Shown one piece after another: positions 1 to 11,169 of a stretch of DNA of 51,859 nt (the stretch's first letter is position 1; every line of letters starts with the position of its first letter). The stretch spans positions 1 to 51,859 of the forward strand of contig DATJHO010000021.1 in the NCBI GenBank assembly GCA_035493835.1, in the 5' to 3' direction. The notes under the pieces were generated by a model. That model saw nothing but the letters and a program-made list of their open reading frames with translations, was not told where the DNA came from and did not search any database. A program made the translations under genes and the position numbers. The stretch comes from DASZTU01 sp035493835. GTDB taxonomy: Bacteria; Pseudomonadota; Alphaproteobacteria; Rhizobiales; Devosiaceae.

Positions 1-719
1 GCCAGCGTCTCGGCGGAACGCCCCTCGAGCCGGCGCTGTCCCTCGTTCTGCTTGCGCAGGATGCCGCCCAGCAGGCCGCCATGGAGCGGCGACCACGGGA
101 TGACGCCGAGGCCGAAATCCATTGCGGCCGGCAGCACTTCCAGTTCGACCGTGCGCTCGATCAGGTTGTAGATCGACTGCTCGGCGACGAGCCCGACGAA
201 ATTGCGCTTCTGCGCCGCTGCCTGCGCCTTTGCGATATGCCAGCCGGCAAAGTTGGAGCTGCCGGCATAAAGGATCTTGCCCTGCTGCACGGCGACTTCC
301 ATCGCCTGCCAGATTTCCTCCCACGGGGTGTCCCGGTCGATGTGGTGGAACTGGTAGAGGTCGATGTAGGCGGTCTGGAGCCGCTTCAGGCTGGCATCAA
401 GCGCGCGGCGGATGTTGAGGGCCGAGAGTTTCCCCTCGTTCGGCCAATCGCCCATATTGCCGTAGAGTTTGGTGGCAAGAACGGTCTTTTCGCGACGGTT
501 GCCGCCCTGGCTGAACCACTCGCCGATGATCTCTTCGGTGGTGCCGGGAACCGGGCGGCCGTAGCGGTTGGCGGTGTCGAAGAAATTGATGCCCTTGTCA
601 TGGGCGCTGTCCATCACGGTAAAGGCGTCGGCCTTTTCGGTGGTCCAGCCAAAATTCATGGTGCCGAGGCAAAGCCGGCTGACGGAGAGGCCTGTGCGGC
701 CAAGATGAGTGTACTGCAA
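1..719 (-). CDS. Aldo/keto reductase, partial (C-terminus beyond window)
   Basis: NAD(P)H-dependent reductase of the aldo/keto reductase superfamily; the substrate cannot be told from sequence. About 239 residues of the N-terminal part are visible. The catalytic set of the (beta/alpha)8 barrel can be seen: FFDTANRYG carries the Asp and Tyr, ATKLYGNM the Lys, and QFHHID the His. The phrase AGSSNFAGWHIAKA is typical of the branch that includes YajO/IolS-like enzymes. The best start is TTG at 719, because AGAGG lies six bases upstream and no in-frame ATG or GTG lies between it and the next ATG at 660. The gene runs off the left edge of the window. It is divergent from the DoxX gene. Confidence 0.9.
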   Translation of the reverse strand, partial: MQYTHLGRTGLSVSRLCLGTMNFGWTTEKADAFTVMDSAHDKGINFFDTANRYGRPVPGTTEEIIGEWFSQGGNRREKTVLATKLYGNMGDWPNEGKLSALNIRRALDASLKRLQTAYIDLYQFHHIDRDTPWEEIWQAMEVAVQQGKILYAGSSNFAGWHIAKAQAAAQKRNFVGLVAEQSIYNLIERTVELEVLPAAMDFGLGVIPWSPLHGGLLGGILRKQNEGQRRLEGRSAETL

Positions 720-1012
720 AGCAAAACCTCTGTTGTAAATGATGGGTGCCCGCCAGCCGGATGGAACGGGGCTGCAGCACCATCATCGTCCCTTGCCGAT
801 GCGAGTCAACCTGCCCCGCGCCGTTCGCAGGGCGATCACGCGGCGGACACGTTTTCGCGAGCGCATTCCGCTATTCCGGTCTAGCGCCCCGATTTTCCGG
901 GATTGTTCTCTGGTGTCGAACGATCAATCCGCCCGCTCATCGTTATCCAATGTCATGCCTTCGCGCTAGAGCCGGCGTGTAGGGGCCTGTGCGGTCACAA
1001 GGGAGATTGAGC
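720..1012. other. Divergent intergenic region
   Basis: About 290 bases separate the aldo/keto reductase (minus) from the doxX-like gene (plus) and must hold both promoters. I see no clear palindrome, repeat-family member or strong -35/-10 pair in it. Open frames that cross it lack a ribosome binding site and any recognisable protein pattern. Confidence 0.5.
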
Positions 1013-1441
1013 ATGAATTTGGATAGTCTGAGCAAATACGCGCCCGTGGCATTGGCGGTGCTGCGTATCGTGACGGCGTTGCTGTTCCTCGAACATGGCA
1101 CGCAAAAACTGTTCGATTTTCCGCCCTCGGAACATCATGTCACGGGCGGTCTGCCGCCGATGGTGCTTTTTGAAGGCTTGATCGAGACCATCGGCGGTCT
1201 TTTGGTGCTGATTGGCCTGTTCACGCGCTATGCCGCTTTCATCATGTCCGGCGAAATGGCCGTCGCGTTCTGGACGGCGCATGTGCCGCACGCCGGCAGC
1301 ATTTTTCCCATCGTCAACGGTGGTGGCGAGGCGGTGCTCTACTGCTTCATTTTCCTTTATTTCTTCTTCGCGGGCGCCGGCCTGTGGAGCGTGGATGCGA
1401 TCCGTTCGCGCGGCGGCCAAGCGGCCGACGCCCGCGGTTAA
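1013..1441 (+). CDS. DoxX family membrane protein
   Basis: Small inner-membrane protein of the DoxX family (142 residues), often linked to redox or thiol stress; its exact role is unknown. Four hydrophobic segments are visible at roughly residues 13-27, 50-70, 76-90 and 108-127. The family signature LRIVTALLFLEHGTQKLF is near the N-terminus. The start is ATG 1013, preceded by GGGAGA with good spacing; an upstream in-frame start at 989 has no ribosome binding site. It is followed 100 bases later by the UPF0303 gene on the same strand. Function beyond the family name is not supported here. Confidence 0.9.
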   Translation: MNLDSLSKYAPVALAVLRIVTALLFLEHGTQKLFDFPPSEHHVTGGLPPMVLFEGLIETIGGLLVLIGLFTRYAAFIMSGEMAVAFWTAHVPHAGSIFPIVNGGGEAVLYCFIFLYFFFAGAGLWSVDAIRSRGGQAADARG

Positions 1442-1543
1442 CGGCCGAGCAGGGGGCAGGGTGCCTTGGCGGCTCTTGCCCCTCGCGGACATCGCAGATT
1501 TCTGCTAGGGCAGGCGCATCTGCTTGATCCAGAGGGTAAATAG

Positions 1544-2041
1544 ATGGCACTGGCCGAAGACGTTGCGAAGCTTATCGAGCAGGAAACGACGCTGATTTTC
1601 TCCTCCTTCGATGAGGAGGCGGCCTTCGCCATCGGCTCCGCGATCCGTGACCACGGCCGCGCCAACGCGCTGACGCTGGTGGCCGATGTCCGTTTCTGGG
1701 ATCGCCCGCTGTTCTACGCGGCGCTGCCGGGCACCACGTGTGACAATCCGGAGTGGGTGCGGCGCAAATCCAACATGGTGAAACGGCTGCATCGCTGCAG
1801 CTATCGCGTGGTGCTGGAGCGCCCGTTCGAGGAGCGGGTGTTTCCGCCGCATCGCGCCATCGATCCGCATGACTATGCCATCGCCGGCGGTAGCTTCCCC
1901 ATCAATGTCCGCGGCATCGGCATCGTTGGCGCAATCACCGTATCTGGGCTGCCCGAGCGCGAGGATCACGGCGTCGCCATTGCCGCCATCGCCCGATATC
2001 TCGGGCACGACCCGGCGGCGCTGGCGCTGGCGCCACAATAA
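1544..2041 (+). CDS. UPF0303 / HbpS-GlcG-fold heme-binding-like protein
   Basis: A 165-residue soluble protein of the UPF0303 family, which shares the small alpha/beta fold of HbpS/GlcG proteins and is often auto-annotated as heme-degrading. Family features seen are the central stretch DNPEWVRRKSNMVKRLHRCSY, and near the end the glycine-rich GGSFPINVRGIGIVGAITVSGLP, which is the conserved core of this fold. The length is normal. ATG 1544 follows AGGG by seven bases. A real heme link is not shown by the sequence. It probably shares a transcript with the PhzF-like gene 70 bases downstream. Confidence 0.85.
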   Translation: MALAEDVAKLIEQETTLIFSSFDEEAAFAIGSAIRDHGRANALTLVADVRFWDRPLFYAALPGTTCDNPEWVRRKSNMVKRLHRCSYRVVLERPFEERVFPPHRAIDPHDYAIAGGSFPINVRGIGIVGAITVSGLPEREDHGVAIAAIARYLGHDPAALALAPQ

Positions 2042-2111
2042 TCCCCCTCAGGTCAAGCGGCTGCTTGACGCGGCCGCCAGACTCTCGCGACATTGGCGTC
2101 TGGGGGCTAAA

Positions 2112-3002
2112 ATGAAACTCAACTATCTTCTGCTCGACGTGTTCACGTCGCAGCCTTTGGCGGGCAACCAGCTCGCCGTGGTCTTGAAGGCCGACGGCAT
2201 GCTCGATGACCAGATGCAGGCCATCGCGCGGGAGTTCAACCTCTCCGAAACGGTGTTTTTGCTGAAGCCGCAGGTCGAGCGGCACACTTCCGCGGTCCGC
2301 ATCTTCACCCCGTCGGTCGAATTGCCGTTCGCCGGCCATCCCACTATTGGGGCCGCCGCGGTGCTGGGGCTGCAGCAGCGGCTCAGCGCCGTGCGCATCG
2401 AAGAAAAGGTTGGGCTGGTCACCTGTGTCGTCGAGCGAGTCGACAAGCACAGCGCCGTGGCCCGCTTTGCGCTGCCGCAGCTGCCCGAGGAAGCCGGCAA
2501 GGCGCCCGAGATAAAGGCGACTGCCTTCGCGCTCGGCATCGAACCGGAGGATGTGGGCTGCGGTGTTTATCAGCCCGCGCTCTATTCGGCCGGCGTGCCG
2601 TTCTACCTGGTTCCGGTGAAGAACGCGTTGGTGCTCAAGAACCTCAAGCTCAATTTGAGCAATTGGGAGCAAACCTTTCCGCTGGGCCGACATTCGGTCT
2701 ACTGCTTCACCCAGACGCCGGAGGAAAAAGGCAATGACCTTGCGGCGCGCATGTTCTCGCCGGGCATGGGTCTTCGCGAGGACCCCGGCACCGGTTCGGC
2801 CGCCGCGGCGCTGATCGGGCTCCTGGCCAAGCACACGAGTTCGGCCGATGGACAAGTCGAGCTCAAGTTGCGCCAAGGCTACGAAATGGGGCGGCCGTGC
2901 CAGATTTCCGTGCAGTTCCGCAAGGATGGCGACGTGCTGACGCATGGCGGCATCGGCGGGCAGGCGATGATCGTGGGTGAGGGCACGCTCGAGTTCGGCT
3001 GA
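2112..3002 (+). CDS. PhzF family isomerase/epimerase-like protein
   Basis: A 296-residue member of the PhzF superfamily (diaminopimelate epimerase fold, two similar alpha/beta halves). PhzF itself isomerises a phenazine precursor, but most genomic members have unknown substrates and no phenazine genes are present here. Residues 1-25 carry the DVFTSQPLAGNQLAVV signature; Glu46 in LSETVF matches the catalytic acid of the family; ELPFAGHPTIGAA and DPGTGSAAAAL are the two glycine-rich loops. Start ATG 2112 fits the family N-terminus; the open frame extends further upstream but without homology. Likely cotranscribed with the UPF0303 gene. Confidence 0.92.
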   Translation: MKLNYLLLDVFTSQPLAGNQLAVVLKADGMLDDQMQAIAREFNLSETVFLLKPQVERHTSAVRIFTPSVELPFAGHPTIGAAAVLGLQQRLSAVRIEEKVGLVTCVVERVDKHSAVARFALPQLPEEAGKAPEIKATAFALGIEPEDVGCGVYQPALYSAGVPFYLVPVKNALVLKNLKLNLSNWEQTFPLGRHSVYCFTQTPEEKGNDLAARMFSPGMGLREDPGTGSAAAALIGLLAKHTSSADGQVELKLRQGYEMGRPCQISVQFRKDGDVLTHGGIGGQAMIVGEGTLEFG

Positions 3003-3262
3003 GGGCCTCGCCTTTTTAGGCGGTGCCGTGCCGCGGCTTGCCTCCCCCTTGCGGGGAGGGTGGCGGCAGCCGTGGGGGGGCCGGCAGTGCCAGTGCAAGA
3101 GCCCGCACCCCTGCTCCCTCCCGGCAAGGGGGACGAAGACGATGGGGGCGCCCACGGGGCGAGGGCTTGTCCTTTACACACCTACGAAAGAACCTCACCC
3201 TCAGCTTGTCGAAGGGCGAGGTCCGACCCGGCCCGAAGGTGCAAAAGGGCAATGCCCAGCCC
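3003..3262. repeat. Intergenic palindromic repeats (families B and D)
   Basis: A family B element begins at about 3041 (CCTCCCCCTTGCGGGGAGG, then GTGGCGGCAGCC) and a diverged family D element lies at 3192-3224 (TCACCCTCAGCTTGTCGAAG then GCGAGGTC). Both recur elsewhere in this window. They sit after the phzF-like stop and before the arsR promoter, and overlap several spurious open frames. Confidence 0.75.
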
Positions 3263-3304
3263 TTGACACCTGCTCGCCCTCACGTTACTTAAGCTAATGC
3301 TTAA
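3263..3304 (+). promoter_or_regulatory. Promoter and candidate ArsR autoregulatory operator
   Basis: TTGACA at 3263-3268 and TTACTT at 3285-3290 (16-base spacer) form a plausible promoter. An inverted repeat, TTAAGC at 3289-3294 and GCTTAA at 3299-3304, spans the predicted transcription start and the ATG of the arsR gene at 3297. There is no Shine-Dalgarno sequence, and the predicted start is within a base or two of the ATG, so the transcript may be leaderless. Binding of the ArsR protein here is inferred from position and symmetry. Confidence 0.55.
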
Positions 3305-3641
3305 CAATCAACAGCCGCTCGACCTGATGTTCCAGGCGCTTGCCGATCCCACCCGCCGGGCAATCGTGGACAGGTTAAGCCAGGGCCCGGCCTCCGTGAG
3401 CGAGCTGGCGCGGCCATTGCCGATGTCGCTTCCGGCGGTGGTGCAGCATTTGCAGCTGCTGGAGCAGAGCGGGCTGGTAAAAACCCAAAAGGTCGGCCGC
3501 GTGCGGACCTGCAGCATCGATTCCGGGGCGCTGAGCCTTGCCGAGCGCTGGCTCAGCGAGCGCCGCCTCGGCTGGGAACGGCGCTTCGATCGCCTCGGGG
3601 CGATGCTCGCCGAAGAGGCGGCAAGCGAAGGGGAGAAATAG
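3297..3641 (+). CDS. ArsR family winged-helix regulator (SRPBCC-paired type)
   Basis: A 114-residue transcription repressor-like protein with an ArsR/SmtB winged helix: MFQALADPTRRAIVDRLSQG is the classic N-terminal helix, SVSELARPLPMSLPAVVQHL the helix-turn-helix, and LLEQSGLVKTQKVGRVRTC the wing. It has no metal-binding cysteine cluster of the arsenic type. This subfamily is typically encoded next to an AHSA1/SRPBCC-domain protein, as here (next gene, 170 bases downstream). It probably regulates itself and its partner through the inverted repeat over its own start codon. The signal sensed is unknown. Confidence 0.92.
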   Translation: MLNNQQPLDLMFQALADPTRRAIVDRLSQGPASVSELARPLPMSLPAVVQHLQLLEQSGLVKTQKVGRVRTCSIDSGALSLAERWLSERRLGWERRFDRLGAMLAEEAASEGEK

Positions 3642-3667
3642 CCGTGCTAAAATCCGCGGACACGAAG

Positions 3668-3776
3668 CTAGAGCGTTTCCAGGAAAAGTGGCCACCACTT
3701 TTCCGGTTCGGAAGCGCGACACGACAAAGACTCAGAGCATCGTTCAGCGTTTCCACGAAACGGTGAACGGCTCTAG
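3668..3776. repeat. Family E two-hairpin element, copy 1
   Basis: A 109-base element with inverted ends CTAGAGC and GCTCTAG. It holds two hairpins: arms GGAAAAGTGG/CCACTTTTCC around a 3-base loop near 3681-3703, and arms with CGTTCA/TGAACG and CGTTTC/GAAACG near 3740-3769. A close copy fills 11062-11168 and a variant hairpin lies at 33046-33091. It lies between arsR and the SRPBCC gene. It has no coding capacity and looks like a small palindromic (MITE- or RIME-like) element. Confidence 0.85.
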
Positions 3777-3813
3777 GGACTGATCCGATTAAAAAATCGA
3801 AGGAGGAATAGTG

Positions 3814-4272
3814 ATGAGCGAACATTCCGTCGCGCACGGCACCTTTGTCATCGAACGCGATTTCCCGCATCCCGTCGCCAAGGTCTTTGCCGCCTGGGCC
3901 GATCCCAGAAGGAAATATAGCTGGTTCGGCGGCCCCGGCGAAAACCCGCCGCCTTCGGTGTTCGAGTTCCGGCCGGGTGGCCGCGAGTCGAGCAGCGGCC
4001 AGGCCCCGGACGGCCCGAACTACAGTTTCGACGTCATCTACCAGGACATCGTGCCGGAAAACCGCATCCTCTATACCTACGACATGCATCTCGACGGCCG
4101 GAAGATTTCGGTGTCGCTGGCGGCAATCGAGTTCGCCCCGAGCGGCGACGGCACCCACCTGACGCTCACCGAATACGGGCTCTATCTCGATGGGCTCGAC
4201 AATGTCGAGCAGCGCCGGCAAGGAACGATGCACCTGATCGGCCAACTCGGCGACTATCTCGACCGGCAGTAG
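3814..4272 (+). CDS. SRPBCC (AHSA1/activator of Hsp90-like) domain protein
   Basis: A 152-residue single-domain START/SRPBCC protein of the AHSA1-like group, a hydrophobic-pocket fold with diverse, mostly unknown ligands. The start fits the family pattern FVIERDFPHPVAKVFAAWADPRRKYSWFGG, and the end has GTHLTLTEYGLYLDG followed by the final helix. AGGAGG at 3801-3806 is seven bases before ATG 3814; the GTG just before it is too close. It is the usual partner of the upstream ArsR-type regulator. A family E repeat separates the two genes, so cotranscription is likely but not certain. Confidence 0.9.
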   Translation: MSEHSVAHGTFVIERDFPHPVAKVFAAWADPRRKYSWFGGPGENPPPSVFEFRPGGRESSSGQAPDGPNYSFDVIYQDIVPENRILYTYDMHLDGRKISVSLAAIEFAPSGDGTHLTLTEYGLYLDGLDNVEQRRQGTMHLIGQLGDYLDRQ

Positions 4273-4297
4273 GGCACGGCGATCGGCCCCTTTTCTT

Positions 4298-4496
4298 CCT
4301 TCTCCCCTTGCGGGAGAAGGTGGCGCGAGAGCGCCGGATGAGGGGTGGGCAACGAATGCCGAGTTTGCGGTCCACCCCTCACCCACCTGCTGGCACCCTC
4401 TCCCACAAGGGGAGAGGGAAGCTCGCGGCAAGGCTGTGCCTCCTTATTCCTTCTCCCCTTGTGGGAGAAGGTGGCGCGCAGCGCCGGATGAGAGGG
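4298..4496. repeat. Family A repeats, two copies, with a family C-like piece between
   Basis: Copies at 4298-4348 and 4449-4496 share CCTTCTCCCCTT, a palindrome with GGGAGAAGG, then a small GGCGC hairpin and CCGGATGAG. Between them 4375-4418 carries an inverted CCCTCACC...CCCTCTCCC...GGGGAGAGGG unit. The block fills the gap between two convergent genes (SRPBCC and the FAH-family gene) and could act as a bidirectional terminator, although no T-run follows the stems. Confidence 0.85.
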
Positions 4497-4509
4497 CTTA
4501 GAGCCTGGT

Positions 4510-5505
4510 CTAATACAGCGTCCCCACCTTCACCTCGCGCTTGGGTTCGATCGCGATGGCATTGCGCAGGGGCGCGCCGAATTGGGCTTCCTCGATCTCG
4601 AACACATCGCCCGGCCGGGTCTTGATGCCATCGGCAAAGCTCAAGGTCGCGGTGCCGAACATGTGGACGTGCACGTCCCCAGGCTGGCGGAAGATGTCAT
4701 ACTTGAAGTGGTGGTATTCGAGGTTGGCGATGGTGTGGCTCATATTGTTCTCGCCGGAAAGGAACGGCTTTTCCCACAGCACCTTGCCGTCGCGCAAAAT
4801 ACGCGACGTGCCCGAAACGTTCCCCGGCAAGTCGCCCACCAGCAGTTCCGGCCCGATGGCGCAGGCGCGGATTTTTGAATGGGCGAGCCAGAGATAGTTG
4901 ACCCGCTCCGTCACGTGGTCGGAAAACTCGTTGCCCAGCGCAAAGCCCAGGCGGCGCGGCTGGCCGTGCTGGTCGATGACGTAGATGCCGGCGATCTCCG
5001 GTTCTTCGCCGGCGTCCTCGGCAAATGCGGGCGACGGGATCGGCTGGCCCGGGGCAGCGATGGCATGCCCGTTCCCCTTATAGAACCATTCCGGCGCGAC
5101 GCCGATCTGGCCCGGCGCCGGCTTGCCGCCCTCGATGCCCATGCGGAACATCTTCATGGAATCGGTCAGCGGCGCCTCGGCGGCCTGCTGGTTCGACTTG
5201 TGCATCGCATCGCGGGTGGAGGCCGAGCCCAGGTGGGTGAGGCCGGTGCCGGTTACGTAGAGATGGGTCGGATCGGGATGATCGATCGGGGCGAGGACGC
5301 GGCCTTCGGCCAGGATGTCGTCGCGGCTCTGCACCTCGCCGAGCGTCGTGGTGGCGATGGTTTCGGCCAGCGTACGCCCGGCGGTGAGCGAAGCGAGCGC
5401 GATATCATAGACGCTCTTGGCATTGACGATGACGCGCAAGGTGTCACCCTCGGCAAGGCCTACGGCGCGCTCCCCGTTCTCGTCCAAAAATTGCATGAGG
5501 TGCAT
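4510..5505 (-). CDS. GguC / AraD1-like fumarylacetoacetate hydrolase family protein
   Basis: A 331-residue protein of the FAH superfamily, GguC/AraD1 branch (COG3802). Relatives are linked to L-arabinose or related sugar-acid degradation, but no sugar operon surrounds this copy, so the substrate is open. Seen: DPTHLYVTGTGLTHLGSA in the middle, PEWFYKGNG, the metal-binding part GEEPEIAGIYVID, and GNEFSDH. ATG 5505 has AAGGAG eight bases upstream. It ends in a repeat-filled gap facing the SRPBCC gene and is divergent from the rib gene. A general metal-dependent 2-oxo-acid lyase or hydratase role is the safe reading. Confidence 0.85.
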   Translation of the reverse strand: MHLMQFLDENGERAVGLAEGDTLRVIVNAKSVYDIALASLTAGRTLAETIATTTLGEVQSRDDILAEGRVLAPIDHPDPTHLYVTGTGLTHLGSASTRDAMHKSNQQAAEAPLTDSMKMFRMGIEGGKPAPGQIGVAPEWFYKGNGHAIAAPGQPIPSPAFAEDAGEEPEIAGIYVIDQHGQPRRLGFALGNEFSDHVTERVNYLWLAHSKIRACAIGPELLVGDLPGNVSGTSRILRDGKVLWEKPFLSGENNMSHTIANLEYHHFKYDIFRQPGDVHVHMFGTATLSFADGIKTRPGDVFEIEEAQFGAPLRNAIAIEPKREVKVGTLY

Positions 5506-5718
5506 GTTGCCCGCTCCTTTATCGTGATTACCGCCCCTTGGGCGGGCGGCATTCAACGGGGCAAGACGGGCGAGGGCAAGCCCCAATCCGGGCCGGATGG
5601 TGGGAAACTGAAAGAAACTGCACCCCCGGGAGCGAAAGCTGCGGTCACTCCTCCCGGCATTGCGTAGAATGGAGAGGCGGCCTATTTGTCGGCCAACCGG
5701 AACGAGGACTATCCGCCA

Positions 5719-6849
5719 ATGACGCTCGACAGCGTAGAATCCGCAATCGCGGCGATCGCCGCCGGCGAACTTGTGGTGGTGGTCGACGACACCGATCGTG
5801 AGAACGAGGGCGACCTGATCATGGCCGCCAGCAAGGCGACGCCCGAGCAGATTGCCTTCATGATCCGGCACACCAGCGGCATCCTCTGCGTGCCCATGCC
5901 GGCGGCGCGCGCCCAGGCGCTCCATCTGGAGCCGATGGTCGCCAACAACATCGACCCGTTCCGTACCGCCTTCACCGTCTCGGTCGATTACAAGCTGGGG
6001 ATGACCACCGGCATTGCGGCCCAGGAGCGTACCAACACGATTCGGGCCCTGGCCGGCGGCAATGCCGGCGCGGCGGATTTCATCCGGCCCGGGCACATCT
6101 TTCCGCTGATCGCGCGCGAGGGCGGGGTTTTGGCCCGCTCCGGCCACACCGAAGCGGGCGTTGACCTCGCCACCCTGGCGGGGCTCGAGCCAGCCGGCGT
6201 GCTGGCCGAGGTGGTGAACGACGACGGCACGGTAAAGCGCCTGCCCGAACTCGTCGCCTTCGCGCGGGAGCACGGCCTCAAGATCGTTTCGATCGAAGAC
6301 CTGATCGCTTACCGGCTCCACCACGAATCGTTCCTCAAGCGCGTTGCCGTGGTGCCCGCCGTGGTGTCGGAGCTCAACGCCGAGGCCTATGCCTACGAAA
6401 CCCCCTTCGATCCGTTGCAGCAGGTGGCGCTGGTGATTGGCGAGGTCGATGGCAAGGAGAACGTGCCGGTTCGCCTCTATCGCGAGCAGCCCCTGCGCGA
6501 CCTCATGGCCCGGGCGAACGGGGAGGGCGATCTGATGGCCGCGGCGGTGGCCGAGATCAAGGCGCGCGGCCGGGCCGGCGTTCTCATCATGCTCAGAAAT
6601 GCCCATGCGCTAGATGCGGCAAGCGACAGCAAGAAAACGCCGCAGCGGCTCGAATCGGGCCCGGTGGGCGGGGAAAAGCACGAGAGCGCGCTTGCCCGCA
6701 TGCAGCGCTGGCGCGAGGTGGGCGTCGGGGCGCAGATTTTGCGCGATCTCGGCGTGCGCTCGATCGCCCTGATGACCAGCCAGCCGCGCCAATATGTCGG
6801 CCTGGGCGGCTTTGGCATCGCCATCAACGAGACGATCGTTCTCAAATAG
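5719..6849 (+). CDS. ribB: 3,4-dihydroxy-2-butanone-4-phosphate synthase with degenerate RibA-like domain
   Basis: Makes 3,4-dihydroxy-2-butanone 4-phosphate from ribulose 5-phosphate in riboflavin synthesis. Residues 1-200 are the RibB domain: DDTDRENEGDLI at about 23-34 binds metal and substrate, and SGHTEAGVDLA is near 150. The C-terminal half, about 205-376, resembles GTP cyclohydrolase II but contains no cysteine, so the three zinc-binding cysteines of RibA are missing. This is the 'RibBX' variant known from Proteobacteria; a separate ribA would be needed. ATG 5719 is chosen; a TTG at 5686 with GGAGAGG upstream would add 11 residues and is a real alternative. Confidence 0.93.
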   Translation: MTLDSVESAIAAIAAGELVVVVDDTDRENEGDLIMAASKATPEQIAFMIRHTSGILCVPMPAARAQALHLEPMVANNIDPFRTAFTVSVDYKLGMTTGIAAQERTNTIRALAGGNAGAADFIRPGHIFPLIAREGGVLARSGHTEAGVDLATLAGLEPAGVLAEVVNDDGTVKRLPELVAFAREHGLKIVSIEDLIAYRLHHESFLKRVAVVPAVVSELNAEAYAYETPFDPLQQVALVIGEVDGKENVPVRLYREQPLRDLMARANGEGDLMAAAVAEIKARGRAGVLIMLRNAHALDAASDSKKTPQRLESGPVGGEKHESALARMQRWREVGVGAQILRDLGVRSIALMTSQPRQYVGLGGFGIAINETIVLK

Positions 6850-6872
6850 GGCTCGATACCGGGTTTCCGGCC

Positions 6873-6910
6873 TTGACAGGCCCGAAACAAAATGAGAACA
6901 AAATGAGAAT
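6873..6910 (+). promoter_or_regulatory. recA promoter region with LexA (SOS) operator
   Basis: The direct repeat GAAC at 6896-6899, seven bases, then GAAT at 6907-6910 matches the alphaproteobacterial LexA box (GAAC-N7-GAAC) with one change. TTGACA at 6873-6878 is a likely -35; the matching -10 would overlap the operator, so bound LexA would block RNA polymerase. The position, about 75-90 bases before the recA start, fits SOS control. Confidence 0.8.
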
Positions 6911-6982
6911 ATTAAAGGGACAACGGGCTTTGTAAGCGACGCGTTGCGCAGGGTGCGTCCGCGTGAAATAAGGGAGTCATGA

Positions 6983-8059
<1,077 letters not shown>

Positions 8060-8410
8060 GCCTCGCGCCGTGGCGAGTGGCCTTCGGCCTGTCGCGCAAG
8101 AAGTGCGGGAGGCTCGCGCCAGGAGCGAAACAAGGGCCTCCCCGAGGACCTCATCCTGAGCTTGTCGAAGGACGAGGTCCGGTCTCCGGAATAAGGACTC
8201 GCCCTAGGATCTCATCCTGAGCTTGTCGAAGGTCGGCGTCCGGCCCCCCGGCGCGCCGGCTTGCTGTCGGTAAGCCCGGCAGCGGCGATCGGTGCGCTGG
8301 ACAGGGGCGTGAGCCACACTATAAAGGCAATATTGAGAATTAGGCGGTGGGCTTGGTAATCTCCGGGCTCACCCTTTTCTCGTGGTCAGGCCCTCTCCAG
8401 AAAGTGCGTG
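8060..8410. repeat. recA-alaS gap with tandem family D repeats
   Basis: Two family D units lie head to tail at 8145-8185 and 8206-8246, both with TCATCCTGAGCTTGTCGAAG, about 61 bases apart. The remaining bases up to the alaS start hold no gene that I can support. ACTATAAAGGC near 8319 could be part of an alaS promoter, but I cannot pair it with a clear -35. Confidence 0.75.
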
Positions 8411-11061
<2,651 letters not shown>

Positions 11062-11065
<4 letters not shown>

Positions 11066-11168
11066 AGCGTTTGCAGGAAAAGTGGCTACCACTTTTCCGG
11101 TTTGAAAACGCGACAAGATAGAGACTAAGAGGCCGTTCAGCGTTTCTGTGAAACGTGAACGGCTCTAG
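11062..11168. repeat. Family E two-hairpin element, copy 2
   Basis: A 107-base copy with ends CTAGAGC (11062) and GCTCTAG (11168). The first hairpin has 10-base arms GGAAAAGTGG/CCACTTTTCC with a CTA loop; the second has arms CCGTTCA and CGTTTC matched by GAAACG and TGAACGG. It fills the whole gap between the convergent alaS and EamA genes: its left end supplies the alaS stop codon and its right end stops one base short of the EamA stop. Confidence 0.9.
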
Positions 11169-11169
11169 T

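Noticed and set aside
3289..3304. TTAA...TTAA near the arsR start as a CtrA site.
   Set aside because: The spacing is eight bases, not seven. The symmetry TTAAGC/GCTTAA fits an ArsR-type palindrome better.
5506..5718. An FMN riboswitch before the rib gene.
   Set aside because: None of the conserved FMN-element words could be found in this leader.
8145..8246. Tandem family D units as a CRISPR array.
   Set aside because: Only two units, no spacer regularity beyond a single interval, no cas genes, and the same sequence is scattered singly elsewhere.
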